Assembly (NCBI RefSeq): GCF_003003885.1
Contig: NZ_PVWN01000002.1
Coordinates: forward strand, 162,668 to 226,667
Length of the DNA stretch: 64,000 nucleotides
Direction: 5' to 3'
Source: Chlorogloea sp. CCALA 695
Lineage (GTDB): Bacteria > Cyanobacteriota > Cyanobacteriia > Cyanobacteriales > Chroococcidiopsidaceae
The position numbers and the translations under genes were made by a program. The notes under the pieces are model-generated. The model had not been told where the DNA came from. It saw nothing but the letters and a program-made list of their open reading frames with translations, and ran no database searches. Each line of letters opens with the position of its first letter. Within the stretch, counting starts at the first letter, position 1. Of the stretch, positions 27,051 through 37,450 are shown piece after piece.

Positions 27051-29187
27051 AAACCAACATTGCGCGGATTGTGTCTATTAACAAGGTTAGGTCTAAAGGT
27101 TTGCTCATATAAGCATTAGCCCCCGCCGCCAGAACACGATCGCGATCGCCCATCATTGCCATAGCCGTAACAGCAATTACCGGAACTTGTTTCCAATCAG
27201 GACTAGCTTTGAGATTGCGGACAATTTCAAATCCGTCTACTTTTGGTAACTGAATATCTAGCAAAATTAAATCTGGTCTTTGGGATGCTACCTTGGCTTC
27301 CATTGCCTCCATCATCAAGCCACCATCAGCAATTAGGTCTACAACATAGCCTTCTAGTTCCAAAATTTCGATAATTAACTCCTGGTTATAAGGTTGATCT
27401 TCTACTAGCCAAATTCGTTTATTACGCTTAGTGATTTCTAGTCCCTTTTCTTTGACAACTGGCGGCGCAGTCAAAGGGTTAGCTAATAATTCGGTACGCA
27501 TTTCTGTTAGGGGCAGCCAAACAGCAAAGGTACTGCCTTGATGTTCGACGGATTTGAGAGAAACTGTACCGCCGTGTAATTCTGCCAGCCGTTTTGTTAG
27601 CGCTAGTCCTAATCCTGTACCTTCATGCTCTCGCGTTAATGAAGCATCTACTTGTTGAAACGGTCGAAATAATAAATTCCACTTATCTTGAGCAATGCCA
27701 ATACCTGTATCTTGAACTTCAAGGCATAGGTAAGGAGTGCTGAGATTAACAGGGCTGCGATCTGGTCGATATTGCTCTTGTAATTGACTGCCATAAGCTA
27801 ATCTAGAAGCAAATTTAATTTGTCCGCCTTCGGGGGTGAACTTAAGCGCATTGGAAAGCAGATTAATTATCATTTGACGAACGCGCCGCTCGTCTAAATT
27901 TACTTGTCCTAAACGCTGGTCAATTTCTTGAGATAGCACCAAACGTTTTTTGTCAGCGCGATGTTGAACCATCTCCACACATTGGACGCATAGATCGGCG
28001 ATCGCAATTGGTTGCAAATCTAATTCATCTTTACCAGATTCAATTTTGGCAAGGTCGAGAATATCATTAATTAATCCCAACAAATGCTGACCGCTTTCAG
28101 CAATTATTTGCGTATATTTAACCTGACGCGCGTTTAAAGCTCCAGCAACTTGTCTTTGCAACAAATCAGCAAAACCTAAAATGCTGTTGAGTGGGGTTCG
28201 CAGTTCGTGAGACATGGAAGTAAGAAATTCTGATTTTAGTTGAGAAGCCTGCTCTAGGTCTTGATTAACTTGAAATAAGCGAATCTGGTCTTGCGCCCGT
28301 TCGATGGCTACGCCCATGATCCGACAGGCAGCTAAGAGCATATCTTGTTGGGGAGCATCCTGCAATTTCTGGCAATTGCGAGACTCTAAAGTTAATACGC
28401 CGATAATCTTGCCATTAGCCGCAGGAATTGGAAAAATACCCAAGTCACCAATGCCGGGTTGTCTAAAAGCGGGTACAGCACTAGGGTGATTTTTGTAGTC
28501 ATCAACAAATAAAGGGTTTCCTGTGGTCACTACTTGCCACAACAGACCTTGACCGTAGGGAATGCCTACATTTAGCAAGCTTTCCATTTCTCCTACCGCA
28601 ACTTTGCCGTAAATGGCAATAAATGTAGCGCCTACTTCACTTGTCAGCATATGAGCCATCGCCTCAAGCCCGTCTCCAGTGATTACCTTAATATCACCAA
28701 AGGCAGCATCCATAGCTTGCACCAGATAACTAAGGGCAAATTCCCCAATTTCCCGCAATTCGCTTGCAGGCTGTAGTCTTTCCATCAATCCTAAAACAAA
28801 GGCTTGCTGCCTTACTACTTGAAGGTTTAGATTTGCTGGCAATAATTGATGCTCTGTAACATCGTTAAATGTAAATATATATCCCTGCTCGGAAGTGAGG
28901 CTAATGTAGATGTCTAAGCAGAAACCATTAATTTGTTTAATATATTGCGAATGCTCAGTTTGGGTTGATTCCACCGCCGCAATTAATTGTAAATATTGAG
29001 CTTGAGACCAATAGCCAAGGCTGACGATTTCGGCAAAAAATGAGCGCAAATCTGGCTTTAGTTTGAGCCAATCTTTAGATAAACCCCATAACGTAGCAAG
29101 TCTTTGATTAAATAAAATTAGGTGCTGCGACTCATCAAATAGAGCGATCGCATTTTCTATAGGCTTCAATTGTTGATTGTCTTTCAT
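27049..29187 (-). CDS. Hybrid histidine kinase (PAS-GAF-HisKA-HATPase-REC)
   Basis: A 712-residue soluble signalling protein. Residues about 5-115 are PAS-like, about 135-300 a GAF domain, and the HisKA phosphoacceptor is His327 in SMSHELRTPLNS. The ATPase domain follows with NLLSNALKFTPEGG, QDTGIGI and GTGLGLALTKRL. The C-terminal receiver domain (about 590-712) has LVEDQPYN, phosphoacceptor aspartate in LILLDIQLPKVDG and the lysine box SKPLD. No membrane segment. The signal and downstream partner are unknown. A diguanylate cyclase gene lies upstream in the same direction. Confidence 0.92.
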   Translation of the reverse strand: MKDNQQLKPIENAIALFDESQHLILFNQRLATLWGLSKDWLKLKPDLRSFFAEIVSLGYWSQAQYLQLIAAVESTQTEHSQYIKQINGFCLDIYISLTSEQGYIFTFNDVTEHQLLPANLNLQVVRQQAFVLGLMERLQPASELREIGEFALSYLVQAMDAAFGDIKVITGDGLEAMAHMLTSEVGATFIAIYGKVAVGEMESLLNVGIPYGQGLLWQVVTTGNPLFVDDYKNHPSAVPAFRQPGIGDLGIFPIPAANGKIIGVLTLESRNCQKLQDAPQQDMLLAACRIMGVAIERAQDQIRLFQVNQDLEQASQLKSEFLTSMSHELRTPLNSILGFADLLQRQVAGALNARQVKYTQIIAESGQHLLGLINDILDLAKIESGKDELDLQPIAIADLCVQCVEMVQHRADKKRLVLSQEIDQRLGQVNLDERRVRQMIINLLSNALKFTPEGGQIKFASRLAYGSQLQEQYRPDRSPVNLSTPYLCLEVQDTGIGIAQDKWNLLFRPFQQVDASLTREHEGTGLGLALTKRLAELHGGTVSLKSVEHQGSTFAVWLPLTEMRTELLANPLTAPPVVKEKGLEITKRNKRIWLVEDQPYNQELIIEILELEGYVVDLIADGGLMMEAMEAKVASQRPDLILLDIQLPKVDGFEIVRNLKASPDWKQVPVIAVTAMAMMGDRDRVLAAGANAYMSKPLDLTLLIDTIRAMLV

Positions 29188-29344
29188 CTACTTTGAACGC
29201 ATCCTGGCAAAAAATCTGCTTACCCATAGTGATTTAGGCATCATCAGCATTTATTGCCAGTCTTACATAGTTTTTTTGAGATGGGTTATGGCTTAAGTAA
29301 GAGGATTTATAAGTGATGGTGACGATTTTTAGAGCAACCTAACA

Positions 29345-30334
29345 TTACAGAGCGATCGCCAGTTGTTTAGTTGCGCACAATTGCTCGGTGCAACCGATAA
29401 CGCAGTTGCGTCCGGCAACTTTGGCACTCAACAAGCAATTGTCGGCGCGAGTTAGCAAGGCAATTCCTCCCCGGTCATCTAAGCTTTGCAAGCAAGCCGC
29501 ACCAATACTAATAGTCACAGTTAAGCTGAGGGCGGAGTCTAAAGTAAAAATTTGCTCCCCAACCTGGCGACGCAAACGTTCGGCAATAAATAGCCCTTGT
29601 TGACAATCGATATTATTTAAAATAATCACAAATTCTTCACCGCCGTAACGAAATAGCAACTCTTGGGATCGTAAGTTGTGTTTTAACCGACTACTTAGCA
29701 ATTGCAAAACGCGATCGCCTACCAAATGCCCGTAGGTGTCATTAATTGTTTTAAAACAGTCTACATCTAGCATCAGCAAGCTTAAAGGTTTTTTATTAGA
29801 ACGACTTGCCAAAATCTGTGCTGGTAAATCTCTTTCCATAGCCCGACGATTATTTAACTGAGTCAAGGGATCGGCTAAAGCGATCGCTGATAAAGTATTA
29901 TTTTTATCGATTAATTCTTGGTATTGATTGCGTCGTCCTACTTGAATATGGGCTAATATTAGGCGGTTAGTTGCTTTAAGTTTTTCGTTATCTAACCAAC
30001 AAAAGTCTATGTAAGCATCAGCAACATCTTCTATAATCGCGGCGGTTTGCTCTACGTCCCAAGTACAGCTATGGCGATCGCATTGGGGTCTGTCTTCTAG
30101 CAAAATGCAGTAAGGGGAATTTAAAGCCGACTGCTCTTTGCTCCACTGACAGAATTTTTCACTATTATGTATGCTTGCCTGTACTAGCAATATATCTGGT
30201 AAGCTTCTTCGCAAGTACGATCGCGCCTCATCTACACTGGTGACGATTTCTAAGCTAAAATCTGCTTGTTCATGAATCTGCGGCAGTTCATTTAAAAATT
30301 CGTAAGTTCCCACAATCAAGATTGAAGTGTTCAT
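29345..30334 (-). CDS. Diguanylate cyclase (GGDEF domain)
   Basis: A 329-residue protein with an N-terminal receiver-like half (about 1-130, lacking clear phosphoacceptor residues) and a C-terminal GGDEF domain. The active site is RYGGEEFVIIL, preceded by LMLDVDCFKTINDTYGH that binds metal and GTP. The usual RxxD inhibitory site upstream is RSQE, so classical product inhibition by c-di-GMP may be absent. Makes c-di-GMP, which in cyanobacteria controls motility and adhesion. Confidence 0.88.
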   Translation of the reverse strand: MNTSILIVGTYEFLNELPQIHEQADFSLEIVTSVDEARSYLRRSLPDILLVQASIHNSEKFCQWSKEQSALNSPYCILLEDRPQCDRHSCTWDVEQTAAIIEDVADAYIDFCWLDNEKLKATNRLILAHIQVGRRNQYQELIDKNNTLSAIALADPLTQLNNRRAMERDLPAQILASRSNKKPLSLLMLDVDCFKTINDTYGHLVGDRVLQLLSSRLKHNLRSQELLFRYGGEEFVIILNNIDCQQGLFIAERLRRQVGEQIFTLDSALSLTVTISIGAACLQSLDDRGGIALLTRADNCLLSAKVAGRNCVIGCTEQLCATKQLAIAL

Positions 30335-30524
30335 GATTTGCTCAACTAAAAAAACCCTGATGAAGCTTGTTTAAGGCTAAAAATCGCACTATTTGCAGCT
30401 ATTTGGGTTTGTGGATACCAGACCAATTTGGACTAAGATTTTTGATCTTTTCACCCAATCATCTGATAGATACAACTAACCTGTGGGCGATTGCAGAAAA
30501 TTTGGTTGCTCGTAGCAAAACTTA

Positions 30525-31865
30525 TCAATTGCTCATAAACTGGGTGCAACCGTTGATAAATCTTTTAGGTAAGTCTAAATTGCCGCCAAAATGGGTATGA
30601 ATATAGGAAGCATGGAGAAAGGGCGACTTCCATCCTTCAGCAATAGAAGGTGATAAAACCTCATACCCCCGCGCTTGAAATAATGGCTCTTTTGGCTCTA
30701 CTGACAAACTAGAGCGATGAAACTCGTGTCCCCATACCACCAGACCAGGAGTTACTAAAGGGGTAGCTTGCAGGGCTGTAGCGTGCCTGTAACCTAACGT
30801 CAAGTGCTTTCCCATAATTGCCGTTGCGGGGATAACTCCTACCATATTGTGCGACTTCTCATCAAAATCCACAATCTGCTGACACAAATACATTAATCCG
30901 CCACACTCAGCATAAGTGGGCATTTTTGCTAAAATTGCTCTCTTAACGGACTCTAAACCTGGGTGATTTTCTGCTAATTCGGCGGCAAAAACTTCGGGAA
31001 AACCACCACCAAAATATAGCCCTTGAACATTATCGGGTACACACTCACTAAGCGGACTCCAGAAAACTAATTCAGCGCCTAGTTGGGTCAAAATATCTAA
31101 ATTGTCTTGGTAGTAAAAATTAAAAGCCTGATCGCGTGCGATCGCAATCCGCACTTTTGGGGGAATCAGGGAAATAGGAGAAACTGGGGAATATTGGGGT
31201 TTTAGTAAAGGTAACAATTTGTCCCAGTCAAAACAAGTTTCGCCAATAGTTGCTAACCGATCGATAACGCGATCAAATTGGTTAATTTCACCCGTAGGAA
31301 CTAAACCTAAATGGCGATCAGGAATAGTTATATTATCTTGTCGCCGTAAAACTCCTACTATGGGCAAATTTAGCGGCGCTAAAGCGTCTTGAAGTAATTG
31401 TAAATGGCGATCGCTACCGACTCGATTTAACACTACCCCAGCGATTTGTAGGCGCAGATCTAAAGAACGATAACCGTGAGCGATCGCGGCGACACTTCCC
31501 GACAAACGGCTGCAATCAATTACTAATAGCACGGGCAAATCGAGCAACAAAGCCACGTGAGCGGTACTTGAAAAAAAGTCACCGCTTGCACCATCAAATA
31601 AGCCCATTACCCCCTCTACCAAGGCGTAATCGACTTGTTGAGTATGAAAGCTAAAACACTGTTTAAGGTAATCAATAGAAGTAAGTACCGGATCTAAATT
31701 GCGACAAAAGCGCCCCGTAACGTACTGATGAAACATCGGATCGATGTAATCTGGCCCCACCTTAAAAGACTGCACCAGCTTACCTTGGCGGCATAAAAAA
31801 GACAGCAGGGCGAGGGTTACAGTTGTTTTCCCTACCCCACTGCGCTCTCCAGCAATCACGACCAT
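30525..31865 (-). CDS. cbiA: Cobyrinate a,c-diamide synthase
   Basis: A 446-residue enzyme of cobalamin (B12) synthesis that amidates the a and c carboxylates of cobyrinate, using ATP and glutamine. The N-terminal P-loop is GERSGVGKTTVTLALL, EGVMGLFDGASG is the next ATPase motif, and the C-terminal glutamine amidotransferase domain has the nucleophile region YAECGGLMYLC. It lies 17 bases downstream of opcA in the same direction. The pathway product feeds, among others, the AdoCbl-dependent ribonucleotide reductase encoded at 46.8-52.4 kb. Confidence 0.93.
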   Translation of the reverse strand: MVVIAGERSGVGKTTVTLALLSFLCRQGKLVQSFKVGPDYIDPMFHQYVTGRFCRNLDPVLTSIDYLKQCFSFHTQQVDYALVEGVMGLFDGASGDFFSSTAHVALLLDLPVLLVIDCSRLSGSVAAIAHGYRSLDLRLQIAGVVLNRVGSDRHLQLLQDALAPLNLPIVGVLRRQDNITIPDRHLGLVPTGEINQFDRVIDRLATIGETCFDWDKLLPLLKPQYSPVSPISLIPPKVRIAIARDQAFNFYYQDNLDILTQLGAELVFWSPLSECVPDNVQGLYFGGGFPEVFAAELAENHPGLESVKRAILAKMPTYAECGGLMYLCQQIVDFDEKSHNMVGVIPATAIMGKHLTLGYRHATALQATPLVTPGLVVWGHEFHRSSLSVEPKEPLFQARGYEVLSPSIAEGWKSPFLHASYIHTHFGGNLDLPKRFINGCTQFMSN

Positions 31866-31882
31866 AATTTAGAAGTTGCTAT

Positions 31883-33262
31883 CTAATACTTACCTAGTGC
31901 CAAAATTTCCGCCGCGATCGCCAAACTCTCCTCATACAAAGGATCGCTACCCCAGCGTTGCAACTGATCGCTAAGTAAAATCTCCGCTTTTTGATCGGCT
32001 AAAGAAGATACTTGTTGAAACCGACAAGATTGAGCGCCGCCGCCCGACTCCATCCGCATACAACCGCTAGTTTCCGAACATAGCACCGTACAACAATCGG
32101 CTTCAACATTGGTTGAAGTCAAGCGCAAAGCGATCAAATCTCCCGGAATTTGCCCCACATCAGTAATTGGTACTCCCGCAAGCTCTGCTTCTACTAAGCG
32201 CTGATCGTCGGCTACAAAATGAATGCGCTTAAAGTCGTAGTCTCCGGCTTCTTCCTGAAACTCGGTAGGATGCCAGTTTAAACGACTTGCTAACCATCCC
32301 AAATACATTAAAGCTTGGGCGGGGTTGCCTTTTTCGTAGTCAACGGTGACGCGATCGACTTCTCTTAGGGCTAGGCGACGCTCTGGGGGATCAAAAGCCT
32401 CGGCTGTCAATTCTTGCCAAGCCGATAAGCGCCGCCAATTGAGATCGGCAAGGGGTGTACCAGCTTTGAGCAACTCTTGCAGCTTGACTAAATTAGCCTC
32501 GGTTTCGGTAAAGTTACTAGAGTCAAAAATTACCGAATTGCAAGCTGATGCTAGGCGCTTAAATAATTCGTTACTGGGATCGGGTGTAGCTTTCCACCAC
32601 AAAAACTTAGGCAAATCGCCAATTAATAAAGCGGAAACTAAACCCCCCACTCTTTCTAAAGCGGTGGCTGTACCTTTGAGAGTAATGTACTCGCAGCAAA
32701 TCAAAGTATTTGACGCTTGCTTTTGCAACGGACAATAAGCAGATACTTGAACTTTTACCCCTTCATCCTCTCCAGCCATCGGACACAGTGCCACAATGCG
32801 GCAGGGATTACGCAGGGCGATCGCATCGGCAATTGTGGGGTTTTGATTGCTAAGGCTGTAAGCTAGGTCTATTGACCCTTTTGAGCCATCATTAATACTC
32901 TCATTGCCACCCCGTTTAGCGACTTCTTCGCGCAAATAACGCAAAGTTTCGGGGGTTCCAGTTCCCGTTACAGACACGCCATATTTTTTTTGGATTTCTC
33001 TTAGTGCGGCTTCGGTTTGGGGGCCAGGAATGCCATCAATGGGCCCTTTGTATACGCCCAAAGCTGCTAATAGCTGTTGAGTTTCTTCTGGTTCGTAAAC
33101 AATTAAGCTAAAGGTAGTCGCTCGTGTCGCCGGGGGAAGTCCAGCATTGTCTCCGCTCATCCCGTAGCTTTGCCAAATTTGACTCAATTCCGCTTCAATA
33201 TCGCTCAAAGACACATCTTTAGGCGGTTGCAAGGAAACTATAGGAGCAGATTTTGTTGACAT
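31883..33262 (-). CDS. opcA: Glucose-6-phosphate dehydrogenase assembly protein OpcA
   Basis: A 459-residue OpcA, the redox-sensitive activator of glucose-6-phosphate dehydrogenase in cyanobacteria. An N-terminal peptidoglycan-binding-like domain (about 58-110, LAALGVYKGPIDGIPGPQTE) precedes the OpcA core with LIGDLPKFLWWKATP. The C-terminal part is cysteine-bearing (CCTVLCSETSGCMRMESGGG), consistent with thioredoxin control reported for the family. It follows zwf, as usual. Confidence 0.93.
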   Translation of the reverse strand: MSTKSAPIVSLQPPKDVSLSDIEAELSQIWQSYGMSGDNAGLPPATRATTFSLIVYEPEETQQLLAALGVYKGPIDGIPGPQTEAALREIQKKYGVSVTGTGTPETLRYLREEVAKRGGNESINDGSKGSIDLAYSLSNQNPTIADAIALRNPCRIVALCPMAGEDEGVKVQVSAYCPLQKQASNTLICCEYITLKGTATALERVGGLVSALLIGDLPKFLWWKATPDPSNELFKRLASACNSVIFDSSNFTETEANLVKLQELLKAGTPLADLNWRRLSAWQELTAEAFDPPERRLALREVDRVTVDYEKGNPAQALMYLGWLASRLNWHPTEFQEEAGDYDFKRIHFVADDQRLVEAELAGVPITDVGQIPGDLIALRLTSTNVEADCCTVLCSETSGCMRMESGGGAQSCRFQQVSSLADQKAEILLSDQLQRWGSDPLYEESLAIAAEILALGKY

Positions 33263-33370
33263 ATATAGTTTGCGTTAGGAGTAGGAAGGCTTGAAAATGA
33301 AGTAATAGGGAAGTTTTACATTATTTTTTAACGTAAAACTACAATTATTACTGTATTTTCCAAACATTTT

Positions 33371-34900
33371 TTAGAGTCTGCGCCAACGGCGACCATCTTG
33401 ATTGATTAATAATTCAGCTTCGCTCGGTTCCCAAGTTCCCGCCTCGTATTGAGGAACTTGGGCGGGATCGCTGGGCGAGTCCCAAACCGTCATGGCTGGG
33501 GTGACTAATTGCCAAGCTGCTTCTACTTCATCGGCTCTAGTAAATAAACTTTGATCTCCCATCATGCAATCCATCAATAGGCGATCGTAAGCATCCCCCG
33601 TTGCTTGGATACCAAAAGAACCATAGCTAAAGTCCATGTCTACCGATCGCGTGCTAACTAATGTCCCCGGCATTTTGACTTCAAAACGCAAAGAAATACC
33701 CTCGTTAGGTTGAATCCGCATTGCTAGTATATTGGCATTTACTTGTTGCGCCGCCGATTGAAAGATTAAATGCGGAACTTCCCGAAAATGGATTGATATT
33801 TCTGAAACTTTTTTCGGCAAGCGTTTACCCGTGCGTAAATAAAAGGGTACGCCTTGCCAGCGCCAGTTATCAACCAAAAACTTCATCGCTACAAAAGTTG
33901 GTGTCGTCGAATTTGGATCTACTCCTGGTTCTTGACGATAGCCAGCAACATTTTTGCCTTTCATCCACCCAGCGCTATATTGACCCCGTACCGCCGATCT
34001 TTGTAAATTCTGTACGTCGGCTAATCGAGCAGCTTGGATAACTTTTACTTTTTCTGTTCTCAAACTATCGGCATCTAGGGCGTTTGGTGGTTCCATTGCT
34101 GTCAAGCAAAATAGTTGCATTAAGTGGTTTTGCAACATATCTCGCAATGCGCCGGAACTCTCATAATATCCCGCCCGATCTTCTACGCCGACGGTTTCAG
34201 CTACGGTAATTTGCACGTGATCAACAAATTGACGATTCCACAACGGCTCAAAAATTGCATTGGCAAAGCGAAATACGAGCAAGTTTTGGACAGTTTCTTT
34301 GCCTAAATAGTGGTCGATCCGATAAACTTGTTCTTCCTTGCAAGTTTGCTGTACTACTCGGTTAAGAACTCGCGCCGAACTCAAATCGCGCCCAAAGGGT
34401 TTTTCAATTAATAAGCGCGTTTTGACGGGATCTGCCAACATTTGGGCTTTACCTAGTTGGGAAATTGCTTCGGGAAAGAAGTTCGGCGAAACTGAAAGAT
34501 AAAACATTCGGTTTCCTCTCGTACCGCGTTTCTCGTCTAGTTCGCCGAGGAGGGTTTTGAGTTTTTGGTAGCTTTCAGGATTATCAATGTCTCCAGGACA
34601 GTAAAATAGTCCTTGAGAAAAGTCTTGCCACAAATCTTCAGAGCCAATACCGTCAGAAAATTGTTCGACTCCTTCGCGCATTTTGTCGCGGAAATATTGG
34701 TCGCTCCATTCTCGACGCGCTACACCCACAATGGTAGTTTCTGGATGAATTCGTCTTTCTTTACGTAACTTGTAAAGGGCGGGAACTAATTTGCGTTGAG
34801 TTAAATCTCCTGAAGCCCCGAAGATTACGATTATTTGCGGTTCGGGTAGTTTTTCTTGCTTCAACCCTACGCGCAAAGGATTTTCTAGCAACTTAATCAT
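33371..34900 (-). CDS. zwf: Glucose-6-phosphate dehydrogenase
   Basis: About 509 residues from ATG 34900 ([12 protein letters not shown]); an in-frame ATG at 34924 adds eight residues. It oxidises glucose 6-phosphate to 6-phosphogluconolactone with NADP, the entry to the oxidative pentose phosphate pathway used at night. NADP-binding [20 protein letters not shown] and the catalytic [14 protein letters not shown] box are visible. Third gene of fbp-tal-zwf-opcA, 61 bases after tal with a hairpin between. Confidence 0.95.
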   Translation of the reverse strand: MIKLLENPLRVGLKQEKLPEPQIIVIFGASGDLTQRKLVPALYKLRKERRIHPETTIVGVARREWSDQYFRDKMREGVEQFSDGIGSEDLWQDFSQGLFYCPGDIDNPESYQKLKTLLGELDEKRGTRGNRMFYLSVSPNFFPEAISQLGKAQMLADPVKTRLLIEKPFGRDLSSARVLNRVVQQTCKEEQVYRIDHYLGKETVQNLLVFRFANAIFEPLWNRQFVDHVQITVAETVGVEDRAGYYESSGALRDMLQNHLMQLFCLTAMEPPNALDADSLRTEKVKVIQAARLADVQNLQRSAVRGQYSAGWMKGKNVAGYRQEPGVDPNSTTPTFVAMKFLVDNWRWQGVPFYLRTGKRLPKKVSEISIHFREVPHLIFQSAAQQVNANILAMRIQPNEGISLRFEVKMPGTLVSTRSVDMDFSYGSFGIQATGDAYDRLLMDCMMGDQSLFTRADEVEAAWQLVTPAMTVWDSPSDPAQVPQYEAGTWEPSEAELLINQDGRRWRRL

Positions 34901-34928
34901 ATTTATTTGAGGATGAAGGGACAAAGGG

Positions 34929-34956
34929 CGAGGGAAGGCTTAAAACCCTTCCCTCG
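34929..34956. promoter_or_regulatory. Intercistronic hairpin between tal and zwf
   Basis: CGAGGGAAGG (34929-34938) and CCTTCCCTCG (34947-34956) form a perfect ten-pair stem with an eight-base loop. The T-run (34957-34963) is on the wrong side to terminate the leftward tal transcript. It is therefore more likely a processing or stability element, though it could stop rightward antisense transcripts. Confidence 0.6.
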
Positions 34957-34961
34957 GTTTT

Positions 34962-36104
34962 TTATACAGGTGATAGGTTGCTAACTTTATCTTCTAAAGA
35001 ACTCATCAACGATTCAAAAGGTTTGACAAATTTATCAATCCCATCAACTAGCAATTCTTCCATTACTTTGTCGATATCAATATTGATATCAGGATCTTTG
35101 AGGCTCTTAATTAGCTGATAAGCTTCATCAACTTTGGTTTCTACTCTGTTATCAACGTCGCAATGGTCGGCGCAAGCTTCAATGGTGCTTGGGGGCAGGG
35201 TATTAACGGTATCTGGGCCGACTAATTCATCAACGTACATGACATCACTGTAGCTGGGATCTTTAGTGCCAGTGCTTGCCCATAGTAAGCGTTGTACGTT
35301 CGCACCTTTAGCTGATAATGCTTTCCAACGATCGCTTGTTACAATCTTTTTGTATTCTTGGTAGGCAATTTTGGCATTGGCGATCGCAACTTTACCTTTA
35401 ACGGCGGTTAGTTTTGCCGATAAACTCGCATCATCAATACCTTTGAGTTTGGCATCAATTTTGCCATCAATATTGCTGTCAATGCGGCTGAGAAAGAAAC
35501 TAGCGACGGAGGCAATTTTACTAATATCTTTGCCTTCGGCGGCACGTTTTTCCAGACCACGAATGTAAGCCCATGCTGACTCTATATAGCTATCTACAGA
35601 AAATAGCAAAGTAACGTTGACATTAATTCCTTCACTAATTACCTGTTCAACGGCTGGCAACCCCGAACTCGTACCAGGGATTTTGACCATTACGTTGTCC
35701 CGTCCGATCTCCTGATAATAACGCCTAGCTTCTTTAATCGTTGCCTCAGTATCATGAGCGATTGTTGGTGGTACTTCAATACTCACATAGCCGTCTAGTC
35801 CCTCTGATGAGTCGTAGATGGGGCGCAAGATGTCGCAGGCGTTACGGATATCATCAAATATTAGCGACTCGTAGATTTTGTAAATTGGTAACTTGGCATT
35901 AATTCCCGCTTCAATGTCTGCATCATAAATTACATTTCCAGCGATCGCTTTTTCAAAGATAGCTGGGTTAGAAGTGATCCCGCAGATCCCTTTATTTTCC
36001 ACCATGTCTTTGAGTTCCCCAGACTTAACGATGTCGCGGGTTAAGTTGTCCATCCAGATACTCTGACCGAATTGCTTGATCTCTAATAAACGATTAGTTG
36101 CCAT
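34962..36104 (-). CDS. tal: Transaldolase
   Basis: A 380-residue class I aldolase that moves a dihydroxyacetone unit between sugar phosphates in the pentose phosphate pathway. The Schiff-base lysine lies in VMVKIPGTSSGLPAVEQ. The N-terminal QSIWMDNLTRDIV and GITSNPAIFEKAI boxes are typical of the long (about 370-residue) transaldolase type. Second gene of the operon. Confidence 0.95.
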   Translation of the reverse strand: MATNRLLEIKQFGQSIWMDNLTRDIVKSGELKDMVENKGICGITSNPAIFEKAIAGNVIYDADIEAGINAKLPIYKIYESLIFDDIRNACDILRPIYDSSEGLDGYVSIEVPPTIAHDTEATIKEARRYYQEIGRDNVMVKIPGTSSGLPAVEQVISEGINVNVTLLFSVDSYIESAWAYIRGLEKRAAEGKDISKIASVASFFLSRIDSNIDGKIDAKLKGIDDASLSAKLTAVKGKVAIANAKIAYQEYKKIVTSDRWKALSAKGANVQRLLWASTGTKDPSYSDVMYVDELVGPDTVNTLPPSTIEACADHCDVDNRVETKVDEAYQLIKSLKDPDINIDIDKVMEELLVDGIDKFVKPFESLMSSLEDKVSNLSPV

Positions 36105-36145
36105 AATTAACTCCGTATTGGTGTTTGTAATTCGAGCGTCACGTT

Positions 36146-37213
36146 TTACTGAGGTACGCGGGATCTTTCGCGTATTTGGTGCTGAGTTTGTTTTTGAATA
36201 AACGATTCTACCAAAGCTACATCGTCTTTACTCCCGATAATTAAAGGAGTTCGTTGATGTAATTTTTCGGGTACTACGTCCATAATTTCTTGAATTCCCG
36301 TAGTTGCTCTGCCTCCGGCTTGCTCAATTAAATAAGCTAACGGTGCAGACTCGTACAATAAGCGCAACTTACCTTCGGGTTTTTGCTCTGTCCCAGGATA
36401 AAGAAACACGCCACCTTGGATTAAAATCCGGTGAATATCTCCTACCATAGCGCCTCCATAACGAGCGGTATAACCTTCGGTGCGGTGGACATAGCGGATA
36501 TATTCTCTAAAAGATTCATCCCACTGCCAGAAATTACCTTCATTGACACTATAAATAGCACCATGACTAGGAATTGTCATGTTTTCCTCAGTAAGAATAA
36601 ACTCACCCAAACTGGGATCGAGGGTAAAAGAATGAACTCCTTTGCCAATAGAATAAACTAGCATCGTGCTTGGCCCGTACAAAATATACCCGGCGGCAAT
36701 TTGCTTATGTCCATCTTGAAGCAAGTCTTGGGCTGTGCCGTCGCTATCTGTACCGACTTGTTGCCGAATGGCAAAAATCGATCCCAAAGTTAGGTTGATA
36801 TCGGTGTTAGAAGATCCATCTATCGGGTCATACAAGAGGGTATAACGACCGATTGGGCAGTTTTCAGGGATGTAGTAGGGTTTCTCCATTTCCTCGGATG
36901 CTAGGCGGCATACAAGCCCACTTTGCTTAAATACGGAGATAAATACATCGTTGGAGTAAACATCCATTTTTTTAACAGATTCTCCTTGGACGTTGGTTTC
37001 TCCAGTAAATCCAAGTACCCCTGCCATTAATCCCGCACGACTAAGCCGCCGGGAAATTAACTTTCCTGCTAAAGCTATTCGATTCATTAAAGCACTAAGG
37101 TCTTGAGCGTCTGCGCCAAAACTGTGCAGTTGCTCTAATACGTGACGCGATAAGGTTGTACAATCTCGATTTAAGTCGTACTCATCCTCTTGAATTTGTT
37201 GCACGTCAGTCAT
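36146..37213 (-). CDS. fbp: Class I fructose-1,6-bisphosphatase
   Basis: A 355-residue class I FBPase. Metal-binding [19 protein letters not shown] and the C-terminal [20 protein letters not shown] are diagnostic. It dephosphorylates fructose 1,6-bisphosphate in gluconeogenesis and the Calvin cycle. First gene of fbp-tal-zwf-opcA, with 41 bases to tal. The promoter should lie in the 218-base region upstream (37214-37431). Confidence 0.95.
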   Translation of the reverse strand: MTDVQQIQEDEYDLNRDCTTLSRHVLEQLHSFGADAQDLSALMNRIALAGKLISRRLSRAGLMAGVLGFTGETNVQGESVKKMDVYSNDVFISVFKQSGLVCRLASEEMEKPYYIPENCPIGRYTLLYDPIDGSSNTDINLTLGSIFAIRQQVGTDSDGTAQDLLQDGHKQIAAGYILYGPSTMLVYSIGKGVHSFTLDPSLGEFILTEENMTIPSHGAIYSVNEGNFWQWDESFREYIRYVHRTEGYTARYGGAMVGDIHRILIQGGVFLYPGTEQKPEGKLRLLYESAPLAYLIEQAGGRATTGIQEIMDVVPEKLHQRTPLIIGSKDDVALVESFIQKQTQHQIRERSRVPQ

Positions 37214-37404
37214 TATTTTGTCCTCTAAGTGCGATCGCTTATACGAACTAACACAAGCTTGATTAGGTTGCTAATTTCTATCTTAGAGAGAGAATTTGCT
37301 AATTGAAGTCTGATGTTATACAAGTTGAATGTTTAGGGCATTGCCGAAAGTACAATGATTTTTCTTCTGCAATCCTGTCTCCTCCTCATTCATATTGAAA
37401 TTCT

Positions 37405-37450
37405 TACCAATTACCAATTACCAATTACCAATTACCCATTACCCATTACC
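37405..37450. repeat. Tandem heptamer repeat array overlapping the end of a coding sequence
   Basis: Six or so units of ACCAATT/ACCCATT. The last units cover the final codons and stop of the Wzy-like gene (stop at 37432-37434), so its terminal residues MGNG are encoded by the repeat. Same family as the arrays near 27014 and 58376. Confidence 0.85.

Noticed and set aside
30367..30600. 77-codon open frame upstream of and overlapping cbiA
   Set aside because: It overlaps the well-supported cbiA end on the other strand and resembles no family.
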